DNA of 64,000 nt from NCBI RefSeq assembly GCF_900172365.1, contig NZ_FWFJ01000005.1, positions 1-64,000 on the forward strand, given 5' to 3'. The DNA is from Roseovarius gaetbuli (lineage in GTDB: Bacteria; Pseudomonadota; Alphaproteobacteria; Rhodobacterales; Rhodobacteraceae). Below are positions 25,393 to 34,391 of the stretch, in pieces (the first letter of the stretch is position 1; the number at the start of each line of letters is the position of its first letter). The translations under genes and the position numbers were made by a program. Under the pieces are notes generated by a model. It was not told the DNA's origin. It did no database searches and saw only the letters and a list, made by a program, of their open reading frames with translations.

Positions 25393-26865
25393 ATGACCAA
25401 GACCGATCTGAAATCACTGCTCAAAGACCCCAGCCTTTTGGCCGAAAAAGCCTATATCGGCGGTGAATGGGTGGATGGTGATAACGGGACATTCGAGGTC
25501 ACCAACCCCGCACGGGGCGACGTGATTGCAAATGTTGCCGATTTGAGCCGCGCACAGGTGGCCCGCGCCATTGCCTCGGCCGAGGCCGCGCAAAAGGAAT
25601 GGGCGAAATGGACCGGCAAAGAACGCGCCGCTGTCATGCGCAAGTTCTTCGATTTGATGATGGAAAACCAGCATGATCTGGGCGTTATCCTGACGGCCGA
25701 ACAGGGCAAACCGCTTGCCGAAGCCAAGGGCGAGATCGCCTATGGCGCGGCCTTTATCGAGTTTTTCGGCGAAGAGGCCAAGCGCATCTACGGCGAAACC
25801 ATCCCCGGCCATCAGCGCGACAAGCGCATCACCGTGATCAAGCAGCCGATCGGCGTTGTCGCCTCGATCACGCCCTGGAACTTTCCCAACGCGATGATCA
25901 CCCGCAAGGCCGCCCCGGCGCTTGCGGCGGGCTGTGCCTTTGTCGGTCGCCCGGCGGCGGAAACACCGCTTTCGGCCACCGTCATGGCGGTGCTGGCCGA
26001 ACGCGCGGGCATCCCGGCGGGTGTGTTCAACATCGTTCCGTCGTCGCGATCCTCTGACATCGGCAAGGAATTCTGCGAGAATCCCGCCGTGCGCAAGATC
26101 ACCTTTACCGGCTCGACCGAAGTGGGGCGTATCCTTTTGCGTCAGGCCGCCGATCAGGTGATGAAATGCTCGATGGAGCTGGGCGGCAACGCGCCGTTCA
26201 TCGTGTTTGACGATGCCGATCTTGACGCGGCGGTCGAGGGCGCAATCCTGTGCAAATTCCGCAATAACGGCCAGACCTGTGTCTGTGCCAACCGGATTTA
26301 CGTGCAGGCCGGCGTTTATGATGCCTTTGCCGAAAAGCTCAAGGTGGCGGTCAGCAACCTCAAGATCGGTGACGGCATGGAAGACGGCGTTGCCCTTGGC
26401 CCGCTGATCAACTCCGATGCAATTACCAAGGTTCAGGAACATGTGGCCGATGCCAAGGCCAAGGGCGCGCAAGTGATCCTTGGTGGCGGTGATCCGATGC
26501 AGGGTGAGGGCTATTTCCTTCCGCCGACGATCATCACCGGCGCCACGCAGGAGATGCAGGTTGCCACCGATGAAACCTTTGGCCCCTTTGCGCCGCTCTT
26601 CAAGTTCGAGAACGAGGATGACGTGATTGCCATGGCCAATGACACGATCTTTGGTCTGGCGAGCTACTTCTACGCCAAGGACCTGAGCCGCGTCTACAAG
26701 GTGGCCGAGGCGCTTGAATATGGCATCGTCGGCGTCAACACCGGCATCATTTCAACCGAAGTCGCGCCGTTTGGCGGGGTCAAGCAATCCGGCCTTGGCC
26801 GCGAAGGCAGCCATCACGGCATCGAGGACTTCCTTGAAATGAAATACATCTGCATGAGCGTCTGA
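25393..26865 (+). CDS. gabD: NAD(P)-dependent succinate-semialdehyde dehydrogenase (GabD-like)
   Basis: This 490-residue aldehyde dehydrogenase closely follows GabD in sequence: MELGGNAPFIVFDDADLDAAVEG with the general-base Glu, GQTCVCANR with catalytic Cys296 and neighbouring Cys298, and the C-terminal PFGGVKQSGLGREG. It would oxidise succinate semialdehyde to succinate at the end of GABA breakdown. The cofactor lysine position reads VGRPAAETP, an Arg form common in alphaproteobacterial members. AGGAGG (25377-25382) supports the start. It is a paralogue of the dehydrogenase at 4185-5660. Confidence 0.88.
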   Translation: MTKTDLKSLLKDPSLLAEKAYIGGEWVDGDNGTFEVTNPARGDVIANVADLSRAQVARAIASAEAAQKEWAKWTGKERAAVMRKFFDLMMENQHDLGVILTAEQGKPLAEAKGEIAYGAAFIEFFGEEAKRIYGETIPGHQRDKRITVIKQPIGVVASITPWNFPNAMITRKAAPALAAGCAFVGRPAAETPLSATVMAVLAERAGIPAGVFNIVPSSRSSDIGKEFCENPAVRKITFTGSTEVGRILLRQAADQVMKCSMELGGNAPFIVFDDADLDAAVEGAILCKFRNNGQTCVCANRIYVQAGVYDAFAEKLKVAVSNLKIGDGMEDGVALGPLINSDAITKVQEHVADAKAKGAQVILGGGDPMQGEGYFLPPTIITGATQEMQVATDETFGPFAPLFKFENEDDVIAMANDTIFGLASYFYAKDLSRVYKVAEALEYGIVGVNTGIISTEVAPFGGVKQSGLGREGSHHGIEDFLEMKYICMSV

Positions 26866-26869
26866 TCGC

Positions 26870-27030
26870 TCAAAACTCAAGCAGTGGCTTGTCGTTCTTG
26901 ATGTGACGATACAAAAGTTTCTGCACATCTCTGTTACGGGCGCGGATCGGTCTTACCGGCCCGCGCCCGCGTCGCTTGAGCAGGGTCCATGACGTGCGAT
27001 TGCCGTCCTTGATGGCCTTGACGCCTGGGT
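26870..27030 (-). other. Displaced C-terminal coding tail of the Hint-domain gene (other frame)
   Basis: On the minus strand, a frame other than that of the Hint open frame encodes a basic tail reading VKAIKDGNR, then RPIRARNRDVQKLLYRH, ending DKPLLEF and TGA at 26872-26870. Hint proteins of Rhodobacteraceae usually end in such an RQK-L-RRH-KN-PL tail, while the open frame instead runs into a low-complexity, Ser/Arg-rich end. Restoring one base near 27025-27030 would join the two. Confidence 0.6.
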
Positions 27031-27978
27031 TCCGCGCAACAGTGTTTCACAGGGCGCACCCTCAGCCAGAACGATTTCGTGATGCGCACACATGAAGTGG
27101 CAATAGCGGATGTCGCCAGTTGTCGCGTGCTGCGCAATGCCCGGAGACCCGGTCAACTTGATCGCGGGGGCAAGAACCTCTGGCGCACGAAACAGGCGGG
27201 CCGCGACCCGCGAGCGCACAAGAATACGGTATTGAGGTGATACCAGAAGATCGCGCCTGGGAAGCCCGTTACCAAGAGCGCCGGCGCTTATCCTGACGGG
27301 GCCAAGCGCGGGTGTGTGGGCGAGAACCTCTGCCTTGATGCGGCGCATATTGGTCCATAAAATCGGCTGTGCACCGCGGTCAAGGCTGGTGACAAGATCA
27401 TTGGGCACCAGCGTTTCAACCGCGCGCGGCCCTTCGGGCGTGTCGATAAGAGTGCCGGCCACGAAACACACCACGGTCGTGTTGTTATCCTGCTCGACAT
27501 CAATGATAACGTCGCCGCCGACAGGGCTGAAATCAAGCGCGCCGGTGGAAAGCGAATTGATCGGTCCGACATCACCGAGATCATCATCCATCAATGCAAA
27601 GTAACGCGTTGCGCCACCACCGACCGGCGACGCGATGATGAACACGATATTACTATTGTCGCCATCTCCGGGGATCGTACCCGTCCCCCCGCCGGACAAA
27701 CCATAGGTCACATCACCCGACGTCGAATTGTCGGGCGAAACAAGCTCGATATTATACTCTACGCCGCCAATGGTCAGAACGCCGTTATCGGCATCGCTCG
27801 TCTCGTTCAGCTCGTTGATATCTGTCGGGGTGTTGTTGTTTTCGGTGTCGGTATAGGTGGCATCATCCACGATGCCAAAAATGGTGCCGCCGCCCGACCC
27901 GTCGACCGTGTAGGTGGTGTTTTCCGTTATACCCGAAATCTCGATAAGATCGGGAATCGGTGTATTTCTGGCACCCAA
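26953..27978 (-). CDS. Hint (hedgehog/intein) domain protein, probably frameshifted near its C-terminus
   Basis: This 341-residue open frame has an acidic, Asn/Thr/Gly-rich N-terminal half (about 1-165), as in secreted adhesin-like proteins, and a Hint_2 domain beginning CFVAGTLIDTPEGPRAVE (Cys about 170), with LVSPQYRILVRS and FMCAHHEIVLAEGAP later. Such domains can self-splice or self-cleave, and in Rhodobacteraceae many are attached to secreted proteins. After ETLLRGTQ the frame leaves the family pattern; the expected tail is in another frame (26870-27030). The start is a TTG at 27978 with no convincing ribosome site, and an ATG upstream is out of frame, so the 5' end may also be damaged. 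Confidence 0.65.
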   Translation of the reverse strand: MGARNTPIPDLIEISGITENTTYTVDGSGGGTIFGIVDDATYTDTENNNTPTDINELNETSDADNGVLTIGGVEYNIELVSPDNSTSGDVTYGLSGGGTGTIPGDGDNSNIVFIIASPVGGGATRYFALMDDDLGDVGPINSLSTGALDFSPVGGDVIIDVEQDNNTTVVCFVAGTLIDTPEGPRAVETLVPNDLVTSLDRGAQPILWTNMRRIKAEVLAHTPALGPVRISAGALGNGLPRRDLLVSPQYRILVRSRVAARLFRAPEVLAPAIKLTGSPGIAQHATTGDIRYCHFMCAHHEIVLAEGAPCETLLRGTQASRPSRTAIARHGPCSSDAGAGR

Positions 27979-28223
27979 GACGCAACCATCCTTTTGTTCA
28001 TCACTCCCGCTAAAATGCCGAAAAACCGTGAAGAATTGGTGTTTGAAGGTTGGCCTTTTCTAGGAAAGGTCCTGTCCTTGCCGGTTCGGGGCTGCGGCCT
28101 CTCGCGCGCAATCGCTATGCGGGTAAATACCCGTTGCGCACTATGCTCAAGCAGTACTCGACCATGGGCGGGGCAATGGCTAGGATAGGCTACGACGATC
28201 CGCCCGCGCAAAGGAAGCAACCG

Positions 28224-29465
28224 ATGCCCCGCCTCATCGCCTTGGCCTGTCTCATGGCCCTGATATCGCCGGTCTCCGCTTTTGCGCAAGACGACGGCGC
28301 CCGCATCATCAAGGGCGGGCTTGGCTATGCGCAACGCATCGCCCTGCCACCCGAAGCACGCGCCACGGTGGTCGTTGAAGGCCATTTCGGAAGCATGCTT
28401 GGCGAGACCACCGTCAGCGCCGATGGCCAGCAGGTGCCGCTTGATTTCGAGGTGACGGTGCCATCCGATCTGTCCGGGCGTCTGAGCACGGTCATTCACA
28501 TTCAGGGGCAGCCTCGCTGGGTTCTGCGCGATGTGGGGTTTGACGCGGGGTCCGAGCCGCTCGATCTTGGCACGCTGATCCTTGAGCCGGTCACGCCGAT
28601 GGCCTTTGCCGTCGATTTTACCTGTGGTGACCTGTCGGTGTCCGTCGGGCTCCTGGGGCGAGAAATGATCCTGCGCGCCGAGGGTCGTGATATCACGCTT
28701 GCCGCCGCTGAATCGGCTGCCGGTGGGCGCTATGTCGGCGTGAATGACCCCGAAACAGAGGTCCTGACCGACGGCAATACGACGGTGATCCGCCTTGAGG
28801 GGCACGATCTGCCGGATTGTCAAAAGACAGAGTCGGCGCATCGCGCAGCCTATCGCGCGGGCGGGAACGAACCGGGCTGGTCGGTTGTGTTTGACGGCAA
28901 CAGCGCCGAGATCACGGCTGATTATGGCGAAATCCGCCGCACGGCCGCGCGCCCTGACGTTCAGGTCACACCCGGCGCCTATACGTTTTACATGCCCTCT
29001 GCGGGGGCGCATCTTACGGTCCACGACCAGGTTTGCAAGGACGATGCCACCGGCATGCCGCACCCCCATATCGCGCTTTTGGCCCTTGGTGACCGCGAGC
29101 TCCGGGGCTGTGGTGGCAACCCGGTAGAGTTGCTGACCGGGGCCGTCTGGCAGGTGATGCGCCTTGGCGATAGCCCGCTGGTCGAACCAGAGCGATTGAC
29201 GCTGAACTTTGTCGCGCCCGATCGCGTGGCGGGAAACACAGGGTGCAACCGAATGGTCGGCGGGTTTAGTCTGACCGGCGAGGGGATGCATTTCGGCGCC
29301 ATGAGCAGCACGATGATGGCCTGCCCTCTGCCGCTTATGGAACAGGAACGCCGGATGCTCGATGCGTTGGAGCAGGTCACCCGCTTTGACATCGCGGAGG
29401 ACGGCGCGCTCCACCTCATCGGCGATCAAAGCGGCGCGCCGCTGTTGATGGCGCGCCGCCCCTGA
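28224..29465 (+). CDS. Secreted YbaY/META-domain (HslJ-like) protein
   Basis: This 413-residue protein has a signal peptide (cleavage likely after AFAQ, about 22). A beta-rich YbaY-like domain follows (about 25-130), then a central COG3650-like region (about 130-290) with paired cysteines, then a C-terminal META domain (about 295-405) with the hallmark GNTGCNRMVGGF and MMACP. META proteins such as HslJ are envelope proteins of unclear biochemical role linked to stress and drug tolerance. AAGGAAG (28211-28217) fixes the start. The frame stays open far upstream, but that region has no family similarity. The intergenic region holds a perfect CGGGTA/TACCCG repeat at 28120-28133. Confidence 0.75.
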   Translation: MPRLIALACLMALISPVSAFAQDDGARIIKGGLGYAQRIALPPEARATVVVEGHFGSMLGETTVSADGQQVPLDFEVTVPSDLSGRLSTVIHIQGQPRWVLRDVGFDAGSEPLDLGTLILEPVTPMAFAVDFTCGDLSVSVGLLGREMILRAEGRDITLAAAESAAGGRYVGVNDPETEVLTDGNTTVIRLEGHDLPDCQKTESAHRAAYRAGGNEPGWSVVFDGNSAEITADYGEIRRTAARPDVQVTPGAYTFYMPSAGAHLTVHDQVCKDDATGMPHPHIALLALGDRELRGCGGNPVELLTGAVWQVMRLGDSPLVEPERLTLNFVAPDRVAGNTGCNRMVGGFSLTGEGMHFGAMSSTMMACPLPLMEQERRMLDALEQVTRFDIAEDGALHLIGDQSGAPLLMARRP

Positions 29466-29546
29466 CCCATGAGTGCTTGCGTCAAAGACAAATGCCGCCA
29501 CCGGCATCCCGGCGGCGGCACATTCATCTTTTAATCGGTGTCAGGT

Positions 29547-30014
29547 CTAGTTGACGCTTTTGGCGTCGACCACGTCCTGTTTCACGGCATCACCGCTGGC
29601 AATCTCGATCTGGCGCGGCTTGAGTGCTTCGGGCATCTCGCGAATCAGGTCGATATGAAGCATGCCGTCGGCATGGGTGGCACCGGTCACGCGCACATGA
29701 TCGGCAAGCTGAAAGCGGCGCTCAAAAGCGCGCGTGGCAATGCCACGATGCAGATAGCTTCGGGCGTCATCATCCTCGGCCTTGCGGGCCGAAACCACAA
29801 GCGCGCGGTCTTTTACCTCAACCGACAGATCGCGGCCGGAAAACCCGGCAACCGCGATGGAAATGCGATAGGCATCATCGGCGGTTTTCTCGATGTTATA
29901 GGGCGGATAGGTCGGCTGAGCGACATCGCTTGATAGAACCCGGTCCATCATGTCTGCGATCTGATCAAAGCCAACAGTGGCCCGGTAAAGCGGGGCAAGG
30001 TCAAAATTTCGCAT
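29547..30014 (-). CDS. Hsp20/alpha-crystallin family small heat-shock protein
   Basis: This 155-residue IbpA-like chaperone carries the alpha-crystallin domain at about 35-125 (AVAGFSGRDLSVEVKDRALVVSARK, RGIATRAFERRFQLAD). It holds unfolding proteins for refolding by DnaK and ClpB. The start at 30014 is chosen for the GGAGG placed seven bases upstream; an ATG at 30020 would leave no room. Its leader looks like a ROSE RNA thermometer, and a heat-shock-sigma-like promoter precedes that, so it is expected to be controlled at both levels. Confidence 0.9.
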   Translation of the reverse strand: MRNFDLAPLYRATVGFDQIADMMDRVLSSDVAQPTYPPYNIEKTADDAYRISIAVAGFSGRDLSVEVKDRALVVSARKAEDDDARSYLHRGIATRAFERRFQLADHVRVTGATHADGMLHIDLIREMPEALKPRQIEIASGDAVKQDVVDAKSVN

Positions 30015-30101
30015 GGTCATCCTCCATTGAGCGATACCTGATGTGTGCCTTCCCTGAGGGGACAGGCATGGAAATATCCGGCCCGCTAGGCGGCACCGGG
30101 T
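30015..30101 (-). ncRNA. ROSE-like RNA thermometer in the hsp20 leader
   Basis: The 5' leader can fold into three hairpins. The last pairs AUC-CUC (30035-30033 and 30031-30029) with GAG-GAU (30024-30019), leaving one bulged G (30032). It contains UCGCU, matching the ROSE anti-Shine-Dalgarno consensus UYGCU, and masks the ribosome site. A second hairpin pairs TGCCT/TCCC (30046-30054) with GGGA/AGGCA (30059-30068) around one bulged base. A third, GC-rich one lies at about 30076-30098. ROSE elements are the standard thermosensors of alphaproteobacterial hsp20 genes. Confidence 0.65.
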
Positions 30102-30108
30102 GTCATTA

Positions 30109-30137
30109 ATGTGGGGGGTGCATTTTGCGGTTTCAAG
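30109..30137 (-). promoter_or_regulatory. RpoH (sigma-32)-type promoter of hsp20
   Basis: On the minus strand CTTGAAA (30137-30131) is followed after about 13 bases by CCCCACATTA (30116-30107), close to the heat-shock consensus CTTGAAA / CCCCATNTA. It predicts a start near 30101 and a leader of about 87 bases. Confidence 0.6.
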
Positions 30138-30153
30138 ACCTGCCGCGCAGCAG

Positions 30154-30972
30154 TCAGGGTTTGGCGAATTTCGCACCAGAGGCGCGCTTGGTGGTGCCGA
30201 CCTCGACCCGGCGAAACCCGGTGTTGACCGTGGTCGCGGTCGGGCCCGCGCGCAGATCGCGCTTAAGGGTCTCGACCAAAGCAGGCAGATCCATACCGTA
30301 GGCGACCTTGTCGTCGGTCTTCCAATTGCCGCCACTGACCAGCGACAGAATGCGCGCGCGGTTGCCGTCGCGGGCAAAGACCGGTGCGCCGGACGAGCCG
30401 GAAATTATGTTGCAATCGAATTGCATGATCCCCTCGTGCCGCCAGTTCAACCCGCAATCGCGTTGCCATGACGGGGCCTTGTCGCGGTTTGCCCCGTAGG
30501 ACACGACGCTGACGCGCTGTCCCTTTGTGCCACCGCCATGCAGGCGGAACGGCGCGGCAAGCGCGCTTTGGATCGGTTCGGCAAGTTCGAGCAACGCGAC
30601 ATCGCGGCGGATGTTCTCGGCCGTCATGCCCGTCACGGGATCATATCCCTTGGTAGTGACATATCGGGCCACGCCTCGTTCGGCGACCACCACCCCATCG
30701 CGAAGCCCGGCGCGAAAGCGGATCGTGGTTGCCTCGACGGCTCTGCCCGTTTTATCAAAGATGCAATGGGCGGCGGTCAGCACCTGATTGGGGGCAATCA
30801 GAACGCCGGTGCAAAAGCCGCCCCGGCCGATGTCGACCCGGCCAACCGCCTCCCATCCGAACAGATCGTCACGATCCGTCAGGCGGATCAACCCGCTGGT
30901 CTGGGCCATCGCGCCGCTGGCGGACAACAGCGCGGCGAGGATCAGCGGCAGAATGGGGCGCAAGCGGATCAT
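30154..30972 (-). CDS. Secreted trypsin-like serine protease
   Basis: This 272-residue S1-family protease has a signal peptide (cleavage after AMAQ, about 24). The catalytic triad is visible: His in LTAAHC, Asp in RRDVALLEL and Ser in IISGSSGAPVF. The nucleophile motif has SGSSGAP in place of the canonical GDSGGP, a form common in bacterial members. It overlaps the upstream protease gene by four bases, and both proteins end in the same residues GAKFAKP. Confidence 0.85.
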   Translation of the reverse strand: MIRLRPILPLILAALLSASGAMAQTSGLIRLTDRDDLFGWEAVGRVDIGRGGFCTGVLIAPNQVLTAAHCIFDKTGRAVEATTIRFRAGLRDGVVVAERGVARYVTTKGYDPVTGMTAENIRRDVALLELAEPIQSALAAPFRLHGGGTKGQRVSVVSYGANRDKAPSWQRDCGLNWRHEGIMQFDCNIISGSSGAPVFARDGNRARILSLVSGGNWKTDDKVAYGMDLPALVETLKRDLRAGPTATTVNTGFRRVEVGTTKRASGAKFAKP

Positions 30973-31778
30973 GGTTTGGCAAATTTAGCGCCGGTCTTGC
31001 GCCGGGCGACTCCGCTTGTGAACATCTTCGGGGCGGCATCCTGAAACACGCCCTGACCCGCGTCAAGCGCGGCGCGCAGCACCCGCAGGGGATCAACAAG
31101 CTGTGTGCCAAGCGACACCTTGCGCCCGTCGACCTCGGCCATGGCCGAGACCACCGAGACGATCCGGGGCATGCCGCCCTCAAAGCTAAAGATCGGCGCA
31201 CCGGATGATCCGTAATTGACCTCGCAGGACATCACCAACACGCCCTGCTGGCGCGCGATAACCTCGCAAATATTCTGAAGCGACGGGGCCTCGGCGCGGT
31301 CCTTGCCATAGCTGACAACGCCTATCCGCTGGCCCTTGCGCGGGCGCTCGTCGGTTTCAAACGGGGTCACGCGGGTGTTCTTGATCGGGTGGTGAAGCTC
31401 CAACAGGGCCACATCGTTGCGCACGCGTTCGGCCGTTACGCCATTGGCGAAATCATAGTCGGGATGGGTCACTGCGCGGCGCACCGAACGATAGGCCGCA
31501 GCGCGCCCATTGCGCCACCCGGCCTTGAATTCGATCCGGGCCGGATCAATCCGCTTGCCGGTTTCCTTGTCATAAAGGCAATGCGCCGCTGTCAAAACCA
31601 GATCGGGCGCCACCAGAGAGCCGGTGCAAAACCCCTTGCCGGCAAGTTCAAGGCGGCCAACCGCCTCCCACTGGCGGGTATCATCGCCGGTATCAAGGCG
31701 CTCAAGGCGGCTATCTTGCGCCCATGCGCCTTGGGCGAATAGCAAGATCGACAGCGACAGATATAACGTGCGCAGCAT
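30969..31778 (-). CDS. Secreted trypsin-like serine protease (tandem paralogue)
   Basis: This 269-residue S1-family protease has a signal peptide (cleavage after AWAQ, about 21), His in LTAAHC, Asp in RNDVALLEL and Ser in NYGSSGAPIF. It is similar throughout to the next gene, with which it overlaps by four bases (start/stop), so the pair arose by duplication and is translated together. The conserved C-terminal GAKFAKP suggests a shared sorting or activation signal. Substrates are unknown. Confidence 0.85.
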   Translation of the reverse strand: MLRTLYLSLSILLFAQGAWAQDSRLERLDTGDDTRQWEAVGRLELAGKGFCTGSLVAPDLVLTAAHCLYDKETGKRIDPARIEFKAGWRNGRAAAYRSVRRAVTHPDYDFANGVTAERVRNDVALLELHHPIKNTRVTPFETDERPRKGQRIGVVSYGKDRAEAPSLQNICEVIARQQGVLVMSCEVNYGSSGAPIFSFEGGMPRIVSVVSAMAEVDGRKVSLGTQLVDPLRVLRAALDAGQGVFQDAAPKMFTSGVARRKTGAKFAKP

Positions 31779-31840
31779 GGCCCCTCCGAAAACGTATCTA
31801 CCTGCGAATTAACAGGCGTTTAGGGCCAAAATAGGGCGTA

Positions 31841-33163
31841 TTACCGTAGAATGGGAACCCCGGTCATGCCCTGCGCCGCGCGCTCCATCGCGGGCGGTTT
31901 CGGCCCACCGGTTGCCCAATCCAAGAGTTCGACAGTATGCACAATCGGCACCCCGGTGGCCGAGCCGATCTGCATCATGCAGCCGATATTGCCGGCCGCG
32001 ATCACATCGGGGTTCCTGGCCTCAAGCGTGCGCACCTTGCGTTCCTTGAGCTGTTTGGAAATCTCCGGCTGCATCAGGTTATAGGTGCCCGCCGAGCCAC
32101 AGCAAAGGTGGCTATCGGCGGGTTCAACAACGCCATACCCGGCCCGTTTCAACAAATCCTTCGGGAATGTCTTGATCTGTTGGCCATGTTGCAAAGAACA
32201 GGCCGCGTGATAGGCGACGGTCATCTGCGGCGCGCCACCCGTCGGCAGGTCAAGCTGCATCAGGACCTCGGAGACATCCATCGCAATCCCCGACACCCGC
32301 GCGGCATCGCTGGCAAGCGCGTCATGGCGGAACATATGACCGTAATCCTTGACCGTCGTGCCACAGCCCGAGGTGTTGATCACGATCGCATCAAGCCCCT
32401 CGCCATCCATTTCGCGCGCCCAGGCACGGATATTCTTGGCGGCGGTGCGGTGGCTTTCATCTGACTTGCCCATGTGATGGGTCAGAGCGCCACAGCATCC
32501 CGCGCCCTCGGCCACCACAACCTCGCAGCCAAGCCGCGTCAAAAGCCGGATCGTGGCATCGTTGATATCGGTGTTAAGCGCCTTTTGCGCACAGCCCGTC
32601 ATCAGCGCCACGCGCTTTTTGCGCGCGCCTTCGGGGGCAAAGCTCTGCGGGTCGTCATTGCGGCTTACCGGCGGGATTTGCTTGGGCGCCATTTCAAGCA
32701 TCGCGCGCAGCCGTGCATCGGGCATCAGCCGCGCAAACGGCCGCCCGATCTTGGCGCCCAACAGGGCAAGCCGAAAGCGTGTCGGATAGGGCAGGATACG
32801 TGCCAAAATCCAGCGCAACGCGCGATCCCCAAGCGGGCGCTTGTAGCGTTCTTCGATATATTCCCGTGCGTGATCAACAAGATGCATGTAATGCACCCCC
32901 GACGGACAGGTCGTCATGCAGGCCAGACAGGACAGGCAGCGATCAATATGCTTGACCGTCTTGGCATCCGGCACGCGGTTGTTTTCAAGCATATCCTTGA
33001 TCAGGTAAATCCGGCCTCGCGGGCTATCAAGCTCGTCGCCAAGCACCTGATAGGTGGGGCAGGTCGCGGTGCAGAATCCGCAATGCACGCAAGAGCGCAA
33101 AATCTCGTTGGCGCGGGTGATCTTCGGGTCTTTCAGCTGCTCTGCGGTAAATTCGGTTTTCAT
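31841..33163 (-). CDS. glcF: Glycolate oxidase iron-sulfur subunit GlcF
   Basis: This 440-residue protein has two 4Fe-4S ferredoxin motifs near the N-terminus (CVHCGFCTATCP at about 26 and CLSCLACMTTCP at about 76). Two CCG domains follow, with GCCGALTHH and HLCCGSAGTYN. It passes electrons from the flavin subunits to the membrane quinone pool when glycolate is oxidised to glyoxylate. It is the third gene of glcDEF, 59 bases after glcE. Confidence 0.93.
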   Translation of the reverse strand: MKTEFTAEQLKDPKITRANEILRSCVHCGFCTATCPTYQVLGDELDSPRGRIYLIKDMLENNRVPDAKTVKHIDRCLSCLACMTTCPSGVHYMHLVDHAREYIEERYKRPLGDRALRWILARILPYPTRFRLALLGAKIGRPFARLMPDARLRAMLEMAPKQIPPVSRNDDPQSFAPEGARKKRVALMTGCAQKALNTDINDATIRLLTRLGCEVVVAEGAGCCGALTHHMGKSDESHRTAAKNIRAWAREMDGEGLDAIVINTSGCGTTVKDYGHMFRHDALASDAARVSGIAMDVSEVLMQLDLPTGGAPQMTVAYHAACSLQHGQQIKTFPKDLLKRAGYGVVEPADSHLCCGSAGTYNLMQPEISKQLKERKVRTLEARNPDVIAAGNIGCMMQIGSATGVPIVHTVELLDWATGGPKPPAMERAAQGMTGVPILR

Positions 33164-33222
33164 ATCTATGCCACCATCTATGCGGTTTCAGGCCCAAACG
33201 GGCGACGGGGTAGGCGCGCGGT

Positions 33223-34371
33223 TCAGGCCGCCCGTCCCTGTGTCATCAGCCCTGGATTCAGGATCTGCCTTGGGTCGAATTTCTGGCGCAGCGCGTCCTG
33301 AAGGGTGCTGACGGCCGGCGATAGCGGTTGGAACGCGCCCACCGACGGGTTGCCACGGATCAAGGTGGCATGGCCGCCAACCTTTGCCACGGCGGCGCGG
33401 ATGGTGGTGGCACTCACGCCCGACCCTTCCGGTGCCAAGAGCCAGACAAGCCCGCCGCCCCAGTCGTAAAACGCCCGCGCCCCGGACAGGCCCGCCACAA
33501 GGCCGGGGGCATCGGTTGGTTTCACCGAAATCCGCCAGACATCGCCCTTCGCGTCGTGATAAGGGGCCACATCGCGGATCGCGGCCCATGTGGCCTCGGT
33601 CTCGGCGGGGCCTGCATCAATCGAAAGCTTGCCCAGATCGCCGAGCATGCTCTGCAATTCCGACCCGCGGTAAGCGACCGAGTTTTCAAACCCTTCCAGC
33701 CGCAAAAGCGTGGTCGGTGCGCCTGTGTCACCCTCCTGAAGATGCGCGGCACCGGAGACTTCGAAAGGCGAGCCAAGCGCGCGGCCAAGTGCGCCAACGG
33801 CGGCCTCATCGGCCAGCCCCTCAATCCGCAAGGTCGCGGCAAAGCGCGGTTTCGGCAGCACCTTGAGGGACACTTCGGTGAGAACGCCCAAGGTGCCGTA
33901 ACTGCCGGCCATCAGCTTGACGAGGTCATAGCCGGTCACGTTTTTCATCACCCGGCCACCGTTCTTGATGATCTGCCCGCGACCATCGACAAACCGCACG
34001 CCAAGCATGAAATCCCGCGCCGCGCCGGATTGAATACGGCGCGGACCGCTGACATTGGCCGCCGCCACGCCGCCAATCGTCGGCGTGCCGGTGGTGCCCA
34101 ACAATCCGCGATGATCCATCGGCTCAAAGGCAAGGCGTTGTCCCTCGACGGCCAAAGCCGCCTCGATCTCGGCCACGGGCGTGCCGGCCTTGGCCACCAG
34201 CGTCAGCGATCCGGGCTCGTAAAGCTCGATCCCCGACAGGGCGCTTGTGCTTAGGATCGTGCCGTTGGTTGGCATCCCGATCGGGCGCGTGCCGCCGCCC
34301 TGAATGCGCAGCGGCGCGTCGATCTCGGCGACGATCCGGGCCAGATCGTCTTCGGTTTTGGGGGTCAGCAT
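33223..34371 (-). CDS. glcE: Glycolate oxidase FAD-binding subunit GlcE
   Basis: This 382-residue FAD_binding_4 protein begins MLTPKTEDDLARIV, with the flavin-phosphate loop IQGGGTRPIG and GTTGTPTIGGVAAANVSGPRR. It is the smaller flavin subunit of glycolate oxidase. The frame is open to 34461, inside glcD, but the ATG at 34371 has AAGGA eight bases upstream and matches the family start. The gap to glcD is 20 bases. Confidence 0.92.
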   Translation of the reverse strand: MLTPKTEDDLARIVAEIDAPLRIQGGGTRPIGMPTNGTILSTSALSGIELYEPGSLTLVAKAGTPVAEIEAALAVEGQRLAFEPMDHRGLLGTTGTPTIGGVAAANVSGPRRIQSGAARDFMLGVRFVDGRGQIIKNGGRVMKNVTGYDLVKLMAGSYGTLGVLTEVSLKVLPKPRFAATLRIEGLADEAAVGALGRALGSPFEVSGAAHLQEGDTGAPTTLLRLEGFENSVAYRGSELQSMLGDLGKLSIDAGPAETEATWAAIRDVAPYHDAKGDVWRISVKPTDAPGLVAGLSGARAFYDWGGGLVWLLAPEGSGVSATTIRAAVAKVGGHATLIRGNPSVGAFQPLSPAVSTLQDALRQKFDPRQILNPGLMTQGRAA

Positions 34372-34391
34372 GTTGGAAATCCTTTCGCCGA

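Noticed and set aside
27927-29507. 526-codon open frame antisense to the META-domain gene
   Set aside because: It has atypical composition, no domain pattern and lies opposite a gene with clear signal peptide and domains.
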